Shown here piece by piece: positions 53,204-62,949 of a DNA stretch of 64,000 nt. Within the stretch, counting starts at the first letter, position 1, and every line of letters begins with the position of its first letter. The translations under genes and the position numbers were made by a program. Source of the DNA: Acidobacteriota bacterium (GTDB taxonomy: Bacteria > Acidobacteriota > Blastocatellia > Pyrinomonadales > Pyrinomonadaceae); NCBI GenBank assembly GCA_019639115.1, contig JAHBSM010000005.1:1-64000 (forward strand). The letters are read 5' to 3'. Below the pieces are notes generated by a model. It was not told the origin of the DNA, searched no databases, and saw only the letters and a program-made list of their open reading frames with translations.

Positions 53204-54223
53204 CTAATGCAGCATCTGATAAGTTTCGAGGCTCTGGTTGACCTTGTCGTATAGCTTCATATACCTGTCCGCGACGCGATCGGAACGGAATCGGTCAATG
53301 TTCTTGTAACCAGCTTCGACCAGTGATGTTCTTAAAGCCTCGTCGTTGATGATCCGGATGATCCCTTCCCTTATTGAATTTGGATCGTGCGGGTTTACGA
53401 GCATTGCTCCTTCGCCCGCCACATCGGACATTGGACGGAGGTTGCTTGTTATGACAGGCGTGCCTACGGCCTGAGCTTCAATTATGGGCAGGCCAAATCC
53501 CTCGTAAGTTGAACAGAATGCGACAATATCGGCATCGAGATACGCTTCCGACATCGCCCTATCGTCAAGTTGTCTCAGGAATTCCACATGAAGCGAAACA
53601 CGCGAAGCTGCTTCTATTATCTCAGGATCCGGGTCGCCAACGATCCTCAATTCACACTCGATACCGTCCAGGGCATTGATCAGATTGACGACGTTCTTGT
53701 GCTTCATCGTCCCGACCTGCAGTATGACGGGCCTTTCGCTGCGAAATGCTGACCGTGCTAACGGGGTCAGCGAAGGATCGAGGGGATTGTCAATTACGCG
53801 TATCTTGCCTTCGAATTGAGGCAGAAAGCTCACGATCTCGTCGCGTGTGGCCTCGGAAACCGCGGTCACATAACGCGTTCGACGCAGCGGCCAATCGAGC
53901 AGGATCTTTTTCAACATGAATCGCCGCAATCCCTTACGGGTATGCAGGAATGCAAGGTCATGTATCGTTAGAATGGTGCGTTCGACGGGAAGACGGAACA
54001 CTATGTAGTGTACGTGACCCGTTACGTGATAGACATCTGCTTGTTCGGGTCGAAAAAAAAGCAGATTTCGCACGACGCTCACGAGGTCGTTCGAGAACGG
54101 CATCTGAGCGAATGATGCAGCGAACCTCTCTGGATCCAAGGCTGACGCCACCAGCCTGAACACCTTCTCCAGGCTGACAAAAGATGATCTTTTTCGTTCG
54201 ACGAATAGAACCTTTGTCGGCAT
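53204..54223 (-). CDS. GT4 glycosyltransferase
   Basis: This 339-residue GT-B enzyme has the mannosyl/rhamnosyl-transferase-like layout: HDLAFLHTRKGLRRF, VSEATRDEIVSFLP, ILQVGTMKHKNVVNLI and STYEGFGLPIIEAQAVGTPVITSN. The Glu-x7-Glu region is intact. The donor is unknown. One base separates it from the heptose kinase gene upstream, so the two are tightly coupled. A 75-base gap follows toward the RmlD-like gene. Confidence 0.9.
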   Translation of the reverse strand: MPTKVLFVERKRSSFVSLEKVFRLVASALDPERFAASFAQMPFSNDLVSVVRNLLFFRPEQADVYHVTGHVHYIVFRLPVERTILTIHDLAFLHTRKGLRRFMLKKILLDWPLRRTRYVTAVSEATRDEIVSFLPQFEGKIRVIDNPLDPSLTPLARSAFRSERPVILQVGTMKHKNVVNLINALDGIECELRIVGDPDPEIIEAASRVSLHVEFLRQLDDRAMSEAYLDADIVAFCSTYEGFGLPIIEAQAVGTPVITSNLRPMSDVAGEGAMLVNPHDPNSIREGIIRIINDEALRTSLVEAGYKNIDRFRSDRVADRYMKLYDKVNQSLETYQMLH

Positions 54224-54224
54224 G

Positions 54225-55223
54225 TCAGATCTGCTGGGCCCGTTTGCCGGACGATCCTGCGGCCGCGTATGCTTCCGCCAGTTCCGCCTGCGAAATGACG
54301 GCCGTCCCGACCCGTCCGACAGCTATGCCGGCAGCGATGTTTGCTATCATTGCTGCGTCCTCCAATTCCAGGCCGGCGGCCGCGGCGACGGCAAGCGTTG
54401 CGATGACTGTATCTCCGGCACCCGTAACGTCATATACGGTGCGGGCGACGGCATCAAAGTGCGTCGATCGATCCGTCCGGCCGAATAACGTCATTCCGTT
54501 CGCTCCTTCTGTGATAAGTACGTTCTCGGCATTGAGATCGCGGAGCAGTTGGGACCCGGCTTTCGACACCAATCCTGGGTCGTTGTGCTCGATGCCGCAA
54601 GCATTGGCCGCTTCGAGGAGATTCGGCGTTATCATCGATACGCCGTGATATTTAGTGAAATCCTTGCCTTTTGGATCAGCAAATACAGGAGCACCGTGTT
54701 CGCGTGCGACATCAACAATGAAACCTAGCAGATCCGGCGACAATAGGCCTTTTGCATAATCGGACACTATGACCACATCCATTTCCGGGATGAGTTCCTT
54801 GATCGAGTTCGCTATATTTGCGGCGTTCGTTTCGGGTACAGGGTTCTTCTCCTCTCGGTCAAGCCTTACGACATGTTGATCGTGAGCGATTATACGGGTC
54901 TTCACGGTTGTCGATCGGCCGGCCACTGCTTCGAATCGCTTGATGATCAGAGGCTCGCCATCGAGCACCGAAACGAGTTCTTCTGCTTCGGTGTCTTCGC
55001 CCGTAACTCCCAACAGTGTGGCCTTTGCGCCTAAACCGGCGATGTTAGCGGCTACGTTCGCCGCTCCGCCCGCTTTTACCGAGGTCCCGTTAAGCTGAAC
55101 TATCGGCACCGGCGCTTCGGGTGAGATGCGGTCGACTGTTCCCCACCAGTAGCGATCCAGCATCAGATCACCGACCACCAATATTTTCGCTTGTGAGAAT
55201 CGACCTATATCGATCGTCGTCAT
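54225..55223 (-). CDS. rfaE1: D-glycero-beta-D-manno-heptose-7-phosphate kinase (HldE kinase half)
   Basis: The 332-residue PfkB-family kinase phosphorylates C1 of heptose-7-phosphate for ADP-heptose. Signatures are VVGDLMLDRYWWGTVDRISPEAPVP and DVTGAGDTVIATLAVAAA with the catalytic Asp. In many bacteria this domain is fused to the adenylyltransferase as HldE; here the latter is fused to GmhA in the upstream gene. The start overlaps that gene's stop by ATGA. Confidence 0.95.
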   Translation of the reverse strand: MTTIDIGRFSQAKILVVGDLMLDRYWWGTVDRISPEAPVPIVQLNGTSVKAGGAANVAANIAGLGAKATLLGVTGEDTEAEELVSVLDGEPLIIKRFEAVAGRSTTVKTRIIAHDQHVVRLDREEKNPVPETNAANIANSIKELIPEMDVVIVSDYAKGLLSPDLLGFIVDVAREHGAPVFADPKGKDFTKYHGVSMITPNLLEAANACGIEHNDPGLVSKAGSQLLRDLNAENVLITEGANGMTLFGRTDRSTHFDAVARTVYDVTGAGDTVIATLAVAAAAGLELEDAAMIANIAAGIAVGRVGTAVISQAELAEAYAAAGSSGKRAQQI

Positions 55224-56230
55224 TCGTCACCGCCTCCTGAGAATGCCTGATCGACAGCTTCGCACCAGATGTGGGCCGTCGCTATGTGGCACTCCTGGAT
55301 CCGAGCAGTACGAGACGAAGGCACGAGTACGCATGAATCTGAAAGTCCCGCAAGTTTTTTCCCCGATATGCCGGTCAACCCGATCACCCTGCAGCCCGCC
55401 GACCTCGCCGACATCACAGCCGCCAAAACATTGGGGGAGTTCCCGCTGGTGCTTATTGCGATCAGAAGGTCGCCGCTTACCGCAAGCGCTTCCACTTGGC
55501 GGGCAAAGACGCGTTCAAAACCATAATCGTTTCCTATCGCTGTAAGTGCCGATGTGTCCGTAGTCAAAGCAATGGCCGGAAGAGCGCGTCTTTCTATTTC
55601 ATATCGGCCGCTAAATTCGGCGGCGAGATGCTGAGCGTCGGCAGCGCTGCCGCCGTTCCCGCAGATCAAAAGTTTATTTCCCGATCGAAAGGTGTCGATT
55701 ATCAGGGTTTGGCATTCTGCTATCGCCGGGCCACATTGCTCGGAGAACTTTCTAAACACTTCGAGATGTTCATCCAATGAGGACACCTCGATCAGGTCTC
55801 CGGTCATAGGCACGGAATTTCCGGCATCCCGAACCGCTTCAACTATTCGCGTCGTTGAATAATTACCCATTAATGGAAGCGACCGAACATCGCCGCCGTA
55901 TGAGCGCACAAATTCGGCTCCGATGATCTCGGTTTCGGGCCAGTCGCCGCCTTTTACCAATATATCGGGCCTAACCTCGCGGATGATGCGTTCGGGGGTA
56001 GGTTCGTCGAAGATCAATACGTCATCGACCGAACGAAGCGCCAGGAGCACCTCACGGCGTGAGTTCTGATCGACGAATGGACGGCCATCACCCTTGATCT
56101 TTCGAACTGATCCATCGCTATTGATGCCGACGATCAATTTGTCACCAAGAGCTCGAGCCCGGGCGAGCAGATCTACGTGGCCCGCGTGGAGAATGTCGAA
56201 GCATCCATTTGTAAATACAGTCGATGACAT
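55220..56230 (-). CDS. Heptose-1-phosphate adenylyltransferase fused to phosphoheptose isomerase (RfaE2-GmhA)
   Basis: This 336-residue protein joins two steps of ADP-heptose synthesis. Residues 1-135 are the nucleotidyltransferase (TNGCFDILHAGHVD with HAGH at 15-18, and GGDWPE). Residues about 150-336 are a GmhA SIS domain (GNGGSAADAQH at 191-201, SGNSPN and ECHIATAH near 313-320). GmhA performs the first step and RfaE2 the fourth, so the fusion links the two ends of the pathway, with the kinase in the next gene. The phosphatase GmhB is not in the window. Confidence 0.93.
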   Translation of the reverse strand: MSSTVFTNGCFDILHAGHVDLLARARALGDKLIVGINSDGSVRKIKGDGRPFVDQNSRREVLLALRSVDDVLIFDEPTPERIIREVRPDILVKGGDWPETEIIGAEFVRSYGGDVRSLPLMGNYSTTRIVEAVRDAGNSVPMTGDLIEVSSLDEHLEVFRKFSEQCGPAIAECQTLIIDTFRSGNKLLICGNGGSAADAQHLAAEFSGRYEIERRALPAIALTTDTSALTAIGNDYGFERVFARQVEALAVSGDLLIAISTSGNSPNVLAAVMSARSAGCRVIGLTGISGKKLAGLSDSCVLVPSSRTARIQECHIATAHIWCEAVDQAFSGGGDE

Positions 56231-56285
56231 GGCGGATCAATTCAAGAATGATAACACGGGTATTCAGGGTGATTTAGCTCAGATC

Positions 56286-57818
56286 TCAACTGCGAGGACT
56301 ACGTCGAATGCCCCGAACCAATATGTTGACTAGGATCATGCTGACGGCAAGCACAGCCAGGGTTCTGATCAGGGACGGAAAGATGATCGCATAGAACGAT
56401 TCGTACGAGATGACCGTGAGAAGCGGAAAATATGCCGCCTTTTTCCACATTGCAGGCGAGCCGCTGTCGATAAGCGCAGAATAGATCACCCGAAGATACA
56501 AACCTACGATCAGCATGCCCAGAGGTACGCCGATAGGGCCGAAATTTCGCAAAAGGTCGCCAAAAGGAGATATCGCGAACGAATTTTCGCCGAAGTTAAA
56601 ATAGAGATCGCTATAAGCTCGGGCGTCGGACGTGTTGGGCTTGTCGGGCCAAACGAATCGAGGGACGAACGACGTCAAGGCGTCGTTAACTATGTTGTTC
56701 TCAAGCCCGTAACTTGCTTCGAATGGTGCCAGGCGCTCGTAATTGGATACGACGACGGCAAGCGAACTGAGATTCTCTATCCTGTCAGATAGCGCTTGAA
56801 GAGACGAGCCGAGGATCTCGATCGGGTCTTCGCCAGTCAAATAATCTATCGTGGCGCCGACCTGGGCCGCATATTCGCCAGCCTCGACCCTGGCCTCAGA
56901 ACCTTTGATGTTGCGAAAGCTGGTTCCGTAAATTACCCCGATCCCGACCGCAAGAACGGCGATCGTTCCGAGGACGAGAGACGACCGTACGGTAAGCTTC
57001 CTGCCGGCATACAGATATGCCATCATTATAGGCATAACGCTTATCATCAAGCCGCTGCGGCTGCCCAGCAACGCCATTCTAAGAGGTATGAAGGCAACCG
57101 CCGCAGCTACTACAATATAAAAGATCGGCGTTCGTTCCTTTGCGTAAAATATCCCCAGCCATACTAGAATAGTGCCCACGGTCAGGATCGTCAGCAGAAA
57201 ATAAAGCAGCGAATCAAAGATCCCTACTTCTTCAAGCTTTTGATAGCCCATGATGCCGCGTATAAGTCCGATGATGTTGACTCCGATCCCCATGAACATC
57301 AGCAGAAAGCCGGGTCCCCAAAGTTTGGTAGGTTCCCACTCCCATTTCGGAAGTAAGTTCACTATCTTTTCCCCAAGGAAGCGTCCGACAGGCAGGGCAA
57401 ATCCGACGATCATACCGGCAAAGCCGATCGAGACCAGCAGCAGGCTGTACGGGATATTGGTCTTTGGGTCCTCCACGTGTGACATGAAGAACGGATTCGC
57501 AAAGTCCAGAGCTATTATTATGCCGCCGACCACGAAGGCCGGGAATACATATGACCAGGCAGCGAAGACGAGCGGATGAAATAGATCGAATTTGTTCTTA
57601 TAGAAGAGATACGCAGACGGTGACAACACGACCGTACCGCACAGCAATATCCAAGGGACAAGATATACTCCGCTGTTAGAGTCACCCATTTCGTTCTCGA
57701 TCCACAAGAGAACGGCCACCGCGGCTATTACCGCAGCCCAGATCGCAAGCACGACCCAGATCGTGCGGTCTGGCCGTGAGAACCCCGGATGAGTGATGAT
57801 CTGTCTTTGCTGCTGCAT
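56286..57818 (-). CDS. Wzy-like O-antigen polymerase
   Basis: The 510-residue protein has about ten to twelve membrane helices and a large outer loop with LENNIVNDALTSFVPRF followed by PDKPNTSDARAYSDLYF, typical of oligosaccharide repeat unit polymerases. It would join O-units in the periplasm. Sequence is poorly conserved in this family, so assignment rests on topology and on the cluster with Wzx. It abuts the methyltransferase stop codon with no gap. Confidence 0.8.
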   Translation of the reverse strand: MQQQRQIITHPGFSRPDRTIWVVLAIWAAVIAAVAVLLWIENEMGDSNSGVYLVPWILLCGTVVLSPSAYLFYKNKFDLFHPLVFAAWSYVFPAFVVGGIIIALDFANPFFMSHVEDPKTNIPYSLLLVSIGFAGMIVGFALPVGRFLGEKIVNLLPKWEWEPTKLWGPGFLLMFMGIGVNIIGLIRGIMGYQKLEEVGIFDSLLYFLLTILTVGTILVWLGIFYAKERTPIFYIVVAAAVAFIPLRMALLGSRSGLMISVMPIMMAYLYAGRKLTVRSSLVLGTIAVLAVGIGVIYGTSFRNIKGSEARVEAGEYAAQVGATIDYLTGEDPIEILGSSLQALSDRIENLSSLAVVVSNYERLAPFEASYGLENNIVNDALTSFVPRFVWPDKPNTSDARAYSDLYFNFGENSFAISPFGDLLRNFGPIGVPLGMLIVGLYLRVIYSALIDSGSPAMWKKAAYFPLLTVISYESFYAIIFPSLIRTLAVLAVSMILVNILVRGIRRSPRS

Positions 57819-58571
57819 CTATCGCTTGTCTTCTACCGCAATGGACCTGGCCACTATGACGCGGCCGACATCGCCCTTACTTCCCTTTACGAACGGTTCG
57901 AAAAGCCTTGCGAACCTGGCAACGGACCGAACCTTGAAGTTCATGCCCGCAGTGATCTCGTATGGTAAGAACGACTCGTCTATGATCTCAAATCCCGACT
58001 CCTCAAGCATCATATCCAATTTCCACTTAAAGATCGGCGTGATATGAGCTGTGCGCACCGTCTCACCCTCACCGAATCCATTTAGACGTCCGGTGTAGAA
58101 AAACACTAAACGCGAGAACAACGATTCTACGTTCGGTGTCGTAATGACCAAATATCCGCCGGGCCGCAGGAGCTTTGAGCATTGGCGGATAAAATTGAAA
58201 GGATTCTCCACATGTTCGAGGATCTCTACTGCGGCTATCGCGTCAAACTCGGATCCTTCTCCGATGATCCCATCGGCAAACTCGCTGTCTAGATCGCGAA
58301 CGATCAATTCGACGGCCGAAACCTTCCAATTATCGCGGTCCATATCGACCGCCGTCACATCATAGCCAAGGCTTTGCAGTTCCAGTGACAACGCTCCCTG
58401 GCCCGCTGCTAGGTCAAGGACCCGGCCGCCGGGCTCAACATACTTTCGGAAAAGATCGAGGACGTAGCCGTGTGTTCGTGGCCCGGCCATCGATTCGGGG
58501 CCGGTTTCGGACCGGGATCGGTTATGATCAGCGTCCGTCACGTTCATATACTCGCACGATTGGACCTTCAT
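57819..58571 (-). CDS. SAM-dependent methyltransferase
   Basis: This 250-residue class I methyltransferase has motif I VLDLAAGQGALSLEL, an acidic strand end VTAVDMD and the post-motif AVEILEHVENPFNFI. It resembles the UbiG/Methyltransf_23 group. Position suggests a sugar or O-unit methyl group. It overlaps its upstream neighbour by ATGA and is followed directly by the Wzy-like gene. Confidence 0.88.
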   Translation of the reverse strand: MKVQSCEYMNVTDADHNRSRSETGPESMAGPRTHGYVLDLFRKYVEPGGRVLDLAAGQGALSLELQSLGYDVTAVDMDRDNWKVSAVELIVRDLDSEFADGIIGEGSEFDAIAAVEILEHVENPFNFIRQCSKLLRPGGYLVITTPNVESLFSRLVFFYTGRLNGFGEGETVRTAHITPIFKWKLDMMLEESGFEIIDESFLPYEITAGMNFKVRSVARFARLFEPFVKGSKGDVGRVIVARSIAVEDKR

Positions 58572-59293
58572 GCCTCCAGATCCACGGAATTTTCAACAGC
58601 GGTAGAATCGGCAAGTCGGCAAACTGCAAAAACCCCATCGGCCCACTGTGACGCGAATCGTACGGAAACATCATTAAACAACCGAATAATGAATGGCGTT
58701 GTAGGCCTGTGCTCCCGCCCAAGATCGCAAAACATAAATCGTTCCACCGCCAATCCGTGCCGGTTGAGCAAGAGCGAAAGCGTCGAGTACGAGTAATAAG
58801 CTACGTGGTCAGGATGCACTGGCTCATTCCGTCCGTACCGTTTGGTCAGACCGTACCGAAAGAATCTCATACCGCAATAAGCATTTATCGTGGTCACCAG
58901 CAGACGAGTGTTACCATCCATGAATCTCTTAATGCCATCCAAAAAGAGTCCCGGATTGTTTAGATGCTCGATCATCTCGCCCGCGACGATCACGTCAAAT
59001 GTCTCATCCAGTTCGGTGTTCTCGAGATGTTCAAGGTCAGCGACATATAGATTCGTTGATCCGCGTTCTCTGAGAATATTCAGGCTTGCGTCATCGAAAT
59101 CAAATCCGTAAAGCTCGCCTGCGATCTTTTCAAGCTCGAAATGGAGCAGCGATCCGGCTTCGATGGCGGTCTGAGTATAGGGCGAATCCGCGCAGCCGAG
59201 ATGTAAAACCTTCTTCCCGCGGCAATACCTCGATATCTCGTCAAGTCGTTGGACGAGAGGGATCCTATCTTCGTTCTGGGGTCGTGCTGTCAT
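58568..59293 (-). CDS. SAM-dependent methyltransferase
   Basis: The 241-residue protein has motif I VLHLGCADSPYTQ, YGFDFDDAS and AGEMIEHLNNPGLFLDGIKRF. The second half (YCGMRFFRYGL, HPDHVAYYSYSTLSLLL) is typical of methyltransferases in O-antigen clusters. The substrate is unknown. It overlaps both neighbours by ATGA, so Wzx, two methyltransferases and Wzy form one unit. Confidence 0.87.
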   Translation of the reverse strand: MTARPQNEDRIPLVQRLDEISRYCRGKKVLHLGCADSPYTQTAIEAGSLLHFELEKIAGELYGFDFDDASLNILRERGSTNLYVADLEHLENTELDETFDVIVAGEMIEHLNNPGLFLDGIKRFMDGNTRLLVTTINAYCGMRFFRYGLTKRYGRNEPVHPDHVAYYSYSTLSLLLNRHGLAVERFMFCDLGREHRPTTPFIIRLFNDVSVRFASQWADGVFAVCRLADSTAVENSVDLEA

Positions 59294-60813
59294 TCTTGAG
59301 ATGCCTTTCTTCTGTAAACGAGTTCAAGGAGCATTTGACGTTCCTCTTTGCTGAAGTACCCGGAGACTGCGACCACCAGGAGGAAAGTCCCGATCCCCAG
59401 TGCCAGCCTCAACGCGATCGAGTACCACCGCAGGCCAAAAACAGAAGCATCGATCCCGACCAGTACCGCAGCTGCCGCAGCACCGGCTATCAAGAGCCTT
59501 CCGAGCGTCGCGGACCAGAATCTCCAAAGGACCCTACCCAGGTAGATCCTCTCAAAAACAAAAAGAAGCGGCAGGGTCAGGACAACACCAAACAGCCTGG
59601 CTCCTGCAACGCCTTCGAGACCCCACGGGTCGACTACGAAAATTATAAGTGGTATCACGACGATAACCCAAGTCACAGTCAATATCGAGTTGAAATATGG
59701 GAACCGAAATCCCTCGGCGATCATCCCGATTATCATCAAACTTGCCGTAAATGCGAACGTAAGTGTGTGGATGATCAGCAGGTGATACGAATTCTTTGCG
59801 ATCTCGGCGCCGACCCATAGCTCCAGCACGCCGTCACCGCCGAAAATGAGAACGACCGCCATGAAGGAGATAAATGCGACGATCATCTTATTCGCCTTTA
59901 GATACAACATTTCCAGCCGCTCTCGATCATGGAGAAGCTCATTAACGAGCGGAAACACGACGAGGATCGAGCTGGTCGCGATACTGTGGAGATAGATCGC
60001 TAGCGTCATCGGTATCAGATAATACGTAGCAGATTCAGTACCAAATCGGCGTATTATCCATGCCCTCTCGAATATAAAGAGAATATTGCCGAAGACTTGG
60101 TAAACCACGATGCTGGCCGCGTAACGCATGACGAAGGGCCACTCCCTGCTGCGGAAATAAGGCCGAATACTGAATTCCGGCAGTCCGGGAAGCGCTGTCG
60201 CGGCAAACACGCCGCCCATGATCAATATAGAGGTCAGGTTCCACCAAAGCAGAGCCTCAACGCCTGCTCCTGTCAGAGCGAGGCCAACGTTACCCACGTT
60301 CAAAAGTATGCCACTCAGATTTGTGATCAACAGATACGGCCGAAATCTGTGCAGCCCCTGCAGTATGAACTGGAATATCTGGCTCACCATCATCGCCAGA
60401 ATGGTGGCGCTCGCCAAGTAGATGCCATTTCGCCCGATCGAGAATTGCTCTTCTGGCAGGGCAAGCACGCTTTGTACGATGTAACCGGCAGAGAGTACGA
60501 CCACCGTACAGCCTGTGATAGTCAGTCCAAGGCTAAGCCAAATTGTGGACGAGATCGATTCCGAGAGTCGTTTGTCCTCGCCTGATGCTCGATACTCTGC
60601 GACGTACTTAACAAGTATCTTTCCGATACCGAACGGGATGGAATAGCTGATAAAACCGATGAGTGAAGCATATAGTCCGTACTCGACACGGCCCAGGCTC
60701 TTTACGATCACGGGCGTGGCGATGAGCCCGGTGATTATAGGCAGGAACCATGAGAGCAGACTCAGGATCGTGTCGGTCAGCAATGAGACCCTGCGCGATA
60801 CCTTGTTAGTCAT
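59290..60813 (-). CDS. Wzx O-antigen flippase
   Basis: The protein (507 residues from ATG at 60813; a longer frame starts 20 codons earlier inside the previous gene) has about 12-14 membrane helices and the polysaccharide-transporter start LLSWFLPIITGLIATPVIVKSLGRVEYG. It should flip lipid-linked O-units across the inner membrane. The start overlaps the preceding glycosyltransferase by 8 bases. Confidence 0.9.
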   Translation of the reverse strand: MTNKVSRRVSLLTDTILSLLSWFLPIITGLIATPVIVKSLGRVEYGLYASLIGFISYSIPFGIGKILVKYVAEYRASGEDKRLSESISSTIWLSLGLTITGCTVVVLSAGYIVQSVLALPEEQFSIGRNGIYLASATILAMMVSQIFQFILQGLHRFRPYLLITNLSGILLNVGNVGLALTGAGVEALLWWNLTSILIMGGVFAATALPGLPEFSIRPYFRSREWPFVMRYAASIVVYQVFGNILFIFERAWIIRRFGTESATYYLIPMTLAIYLHSIATSSILVVFPLVNELLHDRERLEMLYLKANKMIVAFISFMAVVLIFGGDGVLELWVGAEIAKNSYHLLIIHTLTFAFTASLMIIGMIAEGFRFPYFNSILTVTWVIVVIPLIIFVVDPWGLEGVAGARLFGVVLTLPLLFVFERIYLGRVLWRFWSATLGRLLIAGAAAAAVLVGIDASVFGLRWYSIALRLALGIGTFLLVVAVSGYFSKEERQMLLELVYRRKASQE

Positions 60814-62026
60814 GTCGATCTCCGGCAGCCCTGTAGTGATCGAAGACTGTGATCGCCAGATCACGCTCGTCAAAGTGGTCTCTTACGTGCCTACGTGCGT
60901 TCATTCCCAGATCTAGCCTTAGGTTTGGATCATCAACAAGCTCAATGATCGATCGAGCCAACGCTTTTACGTCGCCCGGGGCGACAAGGATGCCGGTCTC
61001 TCCGTCAACGATGGCCTCGGGTATCGCATTAAGCCTGGTTGAGATGACGGGCAATCCTAGAGCCATGGCTTCGAGAATTGAGATCGGAAGGCCTTCCCAG
61101 AGACTCGGCAGCACGAAAATATCGGCTTGTGCGAAATAGGCCAGTAGTTCAAGGCGTGTCTTGCCGGCATCGGACGACAGCATGTACCGAAATGAACCCC
61201 CGAGTTCGTATGACTCGATCCGAGCGGCCTCGTTCTTGTCCGGCATCTGCGGCCCGATCCAAATGAATTGAACTCTTCGATTTTGGCCGAGAACTTGCTT
61301 TGCTGCAGCGAGCAATTCCCATCGGCCTTTTCGATCAATGAACTGGCCTACTGTCAGAACTCGGATCGGTTCGTCAGCCACAGTATCATCTCGCTTCGCC
61401 GCGAGGGCTTGATCGATCTCAGACAGATTGATCCCAACCCGGGTCAATGAGATCTTTGACGCAAGGTCGCTTCCCGCTATCTCGAGCAGGCTCTGACGGG
61501 CATGTTCATTCGCTGCGAAAAGATGAAATCTGCTCCTGCGAAGTAAGAATCGCAGCCGGCATCGCCAGATCAAACGCCTCCAGACCGGAGGATCCGGCGG
61601 CATCGCATTGTGGGCAGTTGCGAAAACACCGGCGTTGCGACTAAGGAAGAACAATAGGATCCAAGACTGCCAGGGAGCAGTTTCAATGTGCACCACGGCT
61701 CCCTTTCTGCGTATCCTGCGGGTCGCTTTGATTATCTCAAACTCAGATCTGAGCCGCCGGAAATGTTGGACGAGTTTGGCAACGACCGAACGTTTTGGTT
61801 CCAGATCAGACGAATATTTTAAGTAATTGAACTCGGCGCCATATCCGTCGAAAAACCGCTGGATGTCTTCGCCGGCGCCCGCGGGGACGTATATCTCGAA
61901 CCGCTGGCCCTGAGGAGCGTTTCGAAGGATCGACAGGAAATACATCTGCGCTCCGCCCCATTTAAGATAGTTCCAAATGAAGCAGATCGTTTCAGGCAGA
62001 GGTGATCCGATCGAGTTAGTGGTCAT
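60806..62026 (-). CDS. GT4 glycosyltransferase
   Basis: ATG at 62026 gives 406 residues beginning MTTNSIGS; a TTG 25 codons earlier is less likely because it reads into the previous gene. GT-B features are NYLKWGGAQMYFLSILRN, VLTVGQFIDRKGRWELLAA and PSLWEGLPISILEAMALGLPVIST. Donor and acceptor are unknown. It precedes Wzx. Confidence 0.9.
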   Translation of the reverse strand: MTTNSIGSPLPETICFIWNYLKWGGAQMYFLSILRNAPQGQRFEIYVPAGAGEDIQRFFDGYGAEFNYLKYSSDLEPKRSVVAKLVQHFRRLRSEFEIIKATRRIRRKGAVVHIETAPWQSWILLFFLSRNAGVFATAHNAMPPDPPVWRRLIWRCRLRFLLRRSRFHLFAANEHARQSLLEIAGSDLASKISLTRVGINLSEIDQALAAKRDDTVADEPIRVLTVGQFIDRKGRWELLAAAKQVLGQNRRVQFIWIGPQMPDKNEAARIESYELGGSFRYMLSSDAGKTRLELLAYFAQADIFVLPSLWEGLPISILEAMALGLPVISTRLNAIPEAIVDGETGILVAPGDVKALARSIIELVDDPNLRLDLGMNARRHVRDHFDERDLAITVFDHYRAAGDRHD

Positions 62027-62036
62027 TCTCTGTGGA

Positions 62037-62933
62037 TCAGGCCGCGTGGCCTCTATCGCGTCGGATGATAAATGAAAACGTTCGCGAGACGAGTTGGCCA
62101 AGATAGACCACGTAAGCGACCAGGGCTTTGGGCTTTGACGGGGCCGACTCCCACCGTGCTATGAATTGCCGCTGGAGATTCAACGGATGTCGTCGGTCCC
62201 AAAAAAGCGAACGGATCGCCGGCCGCACACCTGCCTTGTGGAGCGGTTTAGGATACGTGTTCGGCTCGCACCAGACATACGCCCGTGGCTCAATCACCAA
62301 ACGCCAGCCACGCTTCGCAAATCGAGCCATCCATTGGGCATCACCCCAACCATGTGGAAACCGCTTCTCATCCATCAGTCCGCATTCGCGGATCGCGTCG
62401 GCAGGGACAAGTACGCAATTGCCTACGATACACTCAACGTCGAAAATACTCTGAGGGACCGTAAAAGCGGTGAGATCATCCGGTATCTGCCAACCGCCCT
62501 TAAGTGTTTCCCACACCTGTCCGACCTGAAAGACCCTGTGAGGTTCATTCCACAACAACAGCAGTGCTCCGACTATTGTCCGGGGATTCTCGGACGCCGC
62601 AGCGACCAATCTGCGCAGGAACTGCTCGTGAAAGACCGCGTCGTCGTTCATCGTGACGATGTGGTCCGGTTCCCATTCCAATGCCGCCTCAATGCCGCGG
62701 TTCGTACCTGCGGCGTAATGGAGGGTTCCGTCGCCTTTTATCAGGGTCACGTCTGGGAACGCGGCAGCTATCGCATCAGCTGTCCCGTCTGTCGAGCCAT
62801 CATCGACGATGAATATCCTGACATCGAGCCCGGTCTTGTCGATCTTGCTCAAGCTCCGAAGCCCCTGAAGCGTGATCTCCCGGCGATTGTACACCGGAAT
62901 AACGAGCGCGACCTTTGTGGCCTTATCCGCCAT
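62037..62933 (-). CDS. GT2 glycosyltransferase
   Basis: The chosen ATG at 62933 gives 298 residues beginning MADKATKVALVIPVYNRREI, a proper GT-A N-terminus; the frame extends 76 codons upstream but that part overlaps the epimerase gene and lacks pattern. IFIVDDGSTDGTADAI, HIVTMNDDAVFHEQF (the metal-binding acidic motif) and EPDH are present, and the C-terminal region resembles rhamnosyltransferases. It follows the GDP-mannose epimerase gene by 16 bases. Confidence 0.9.
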   Translation of the reverse strand: MADKATKVALVIPVYNRREITLQGLRSLSKIDKTGLDVRIFIVDDGSTDGTADAIAAAFPDVTLIKGDGTLHYAAGTNRGIEAALEWEPDHIVTMNDDAVFHEQFLRRLVAAASENPRTIVGALLLLWNEPHRVFQVGQVWETLKGGWQIPDDLTAFTVPQSIFDVECIVGNCVLVPADAIRECGLMDEKRFPHGWGDAQWMARFAKRGWRLVIEPRAYVWCEPNTYPKPLHKAGVRPAIRSLFWDRRHPLNLQRQFIARWESAPSKPKALVAYVVYLGQLVSRTFSFIIRRDRGHAA

Positions 62934-62949
62934 TTCCGTGCGAACCGAA

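Noticed and set aside
56267-56282. tRNA 5'-end-like sequence GGGTGATTTAGCTCAG
   Set aside because: It matches the start of many tRNAs, but no anticodon arm, T-loop or matching acceptor strand follows before the Wzy-like gene, so it is most likely chance.
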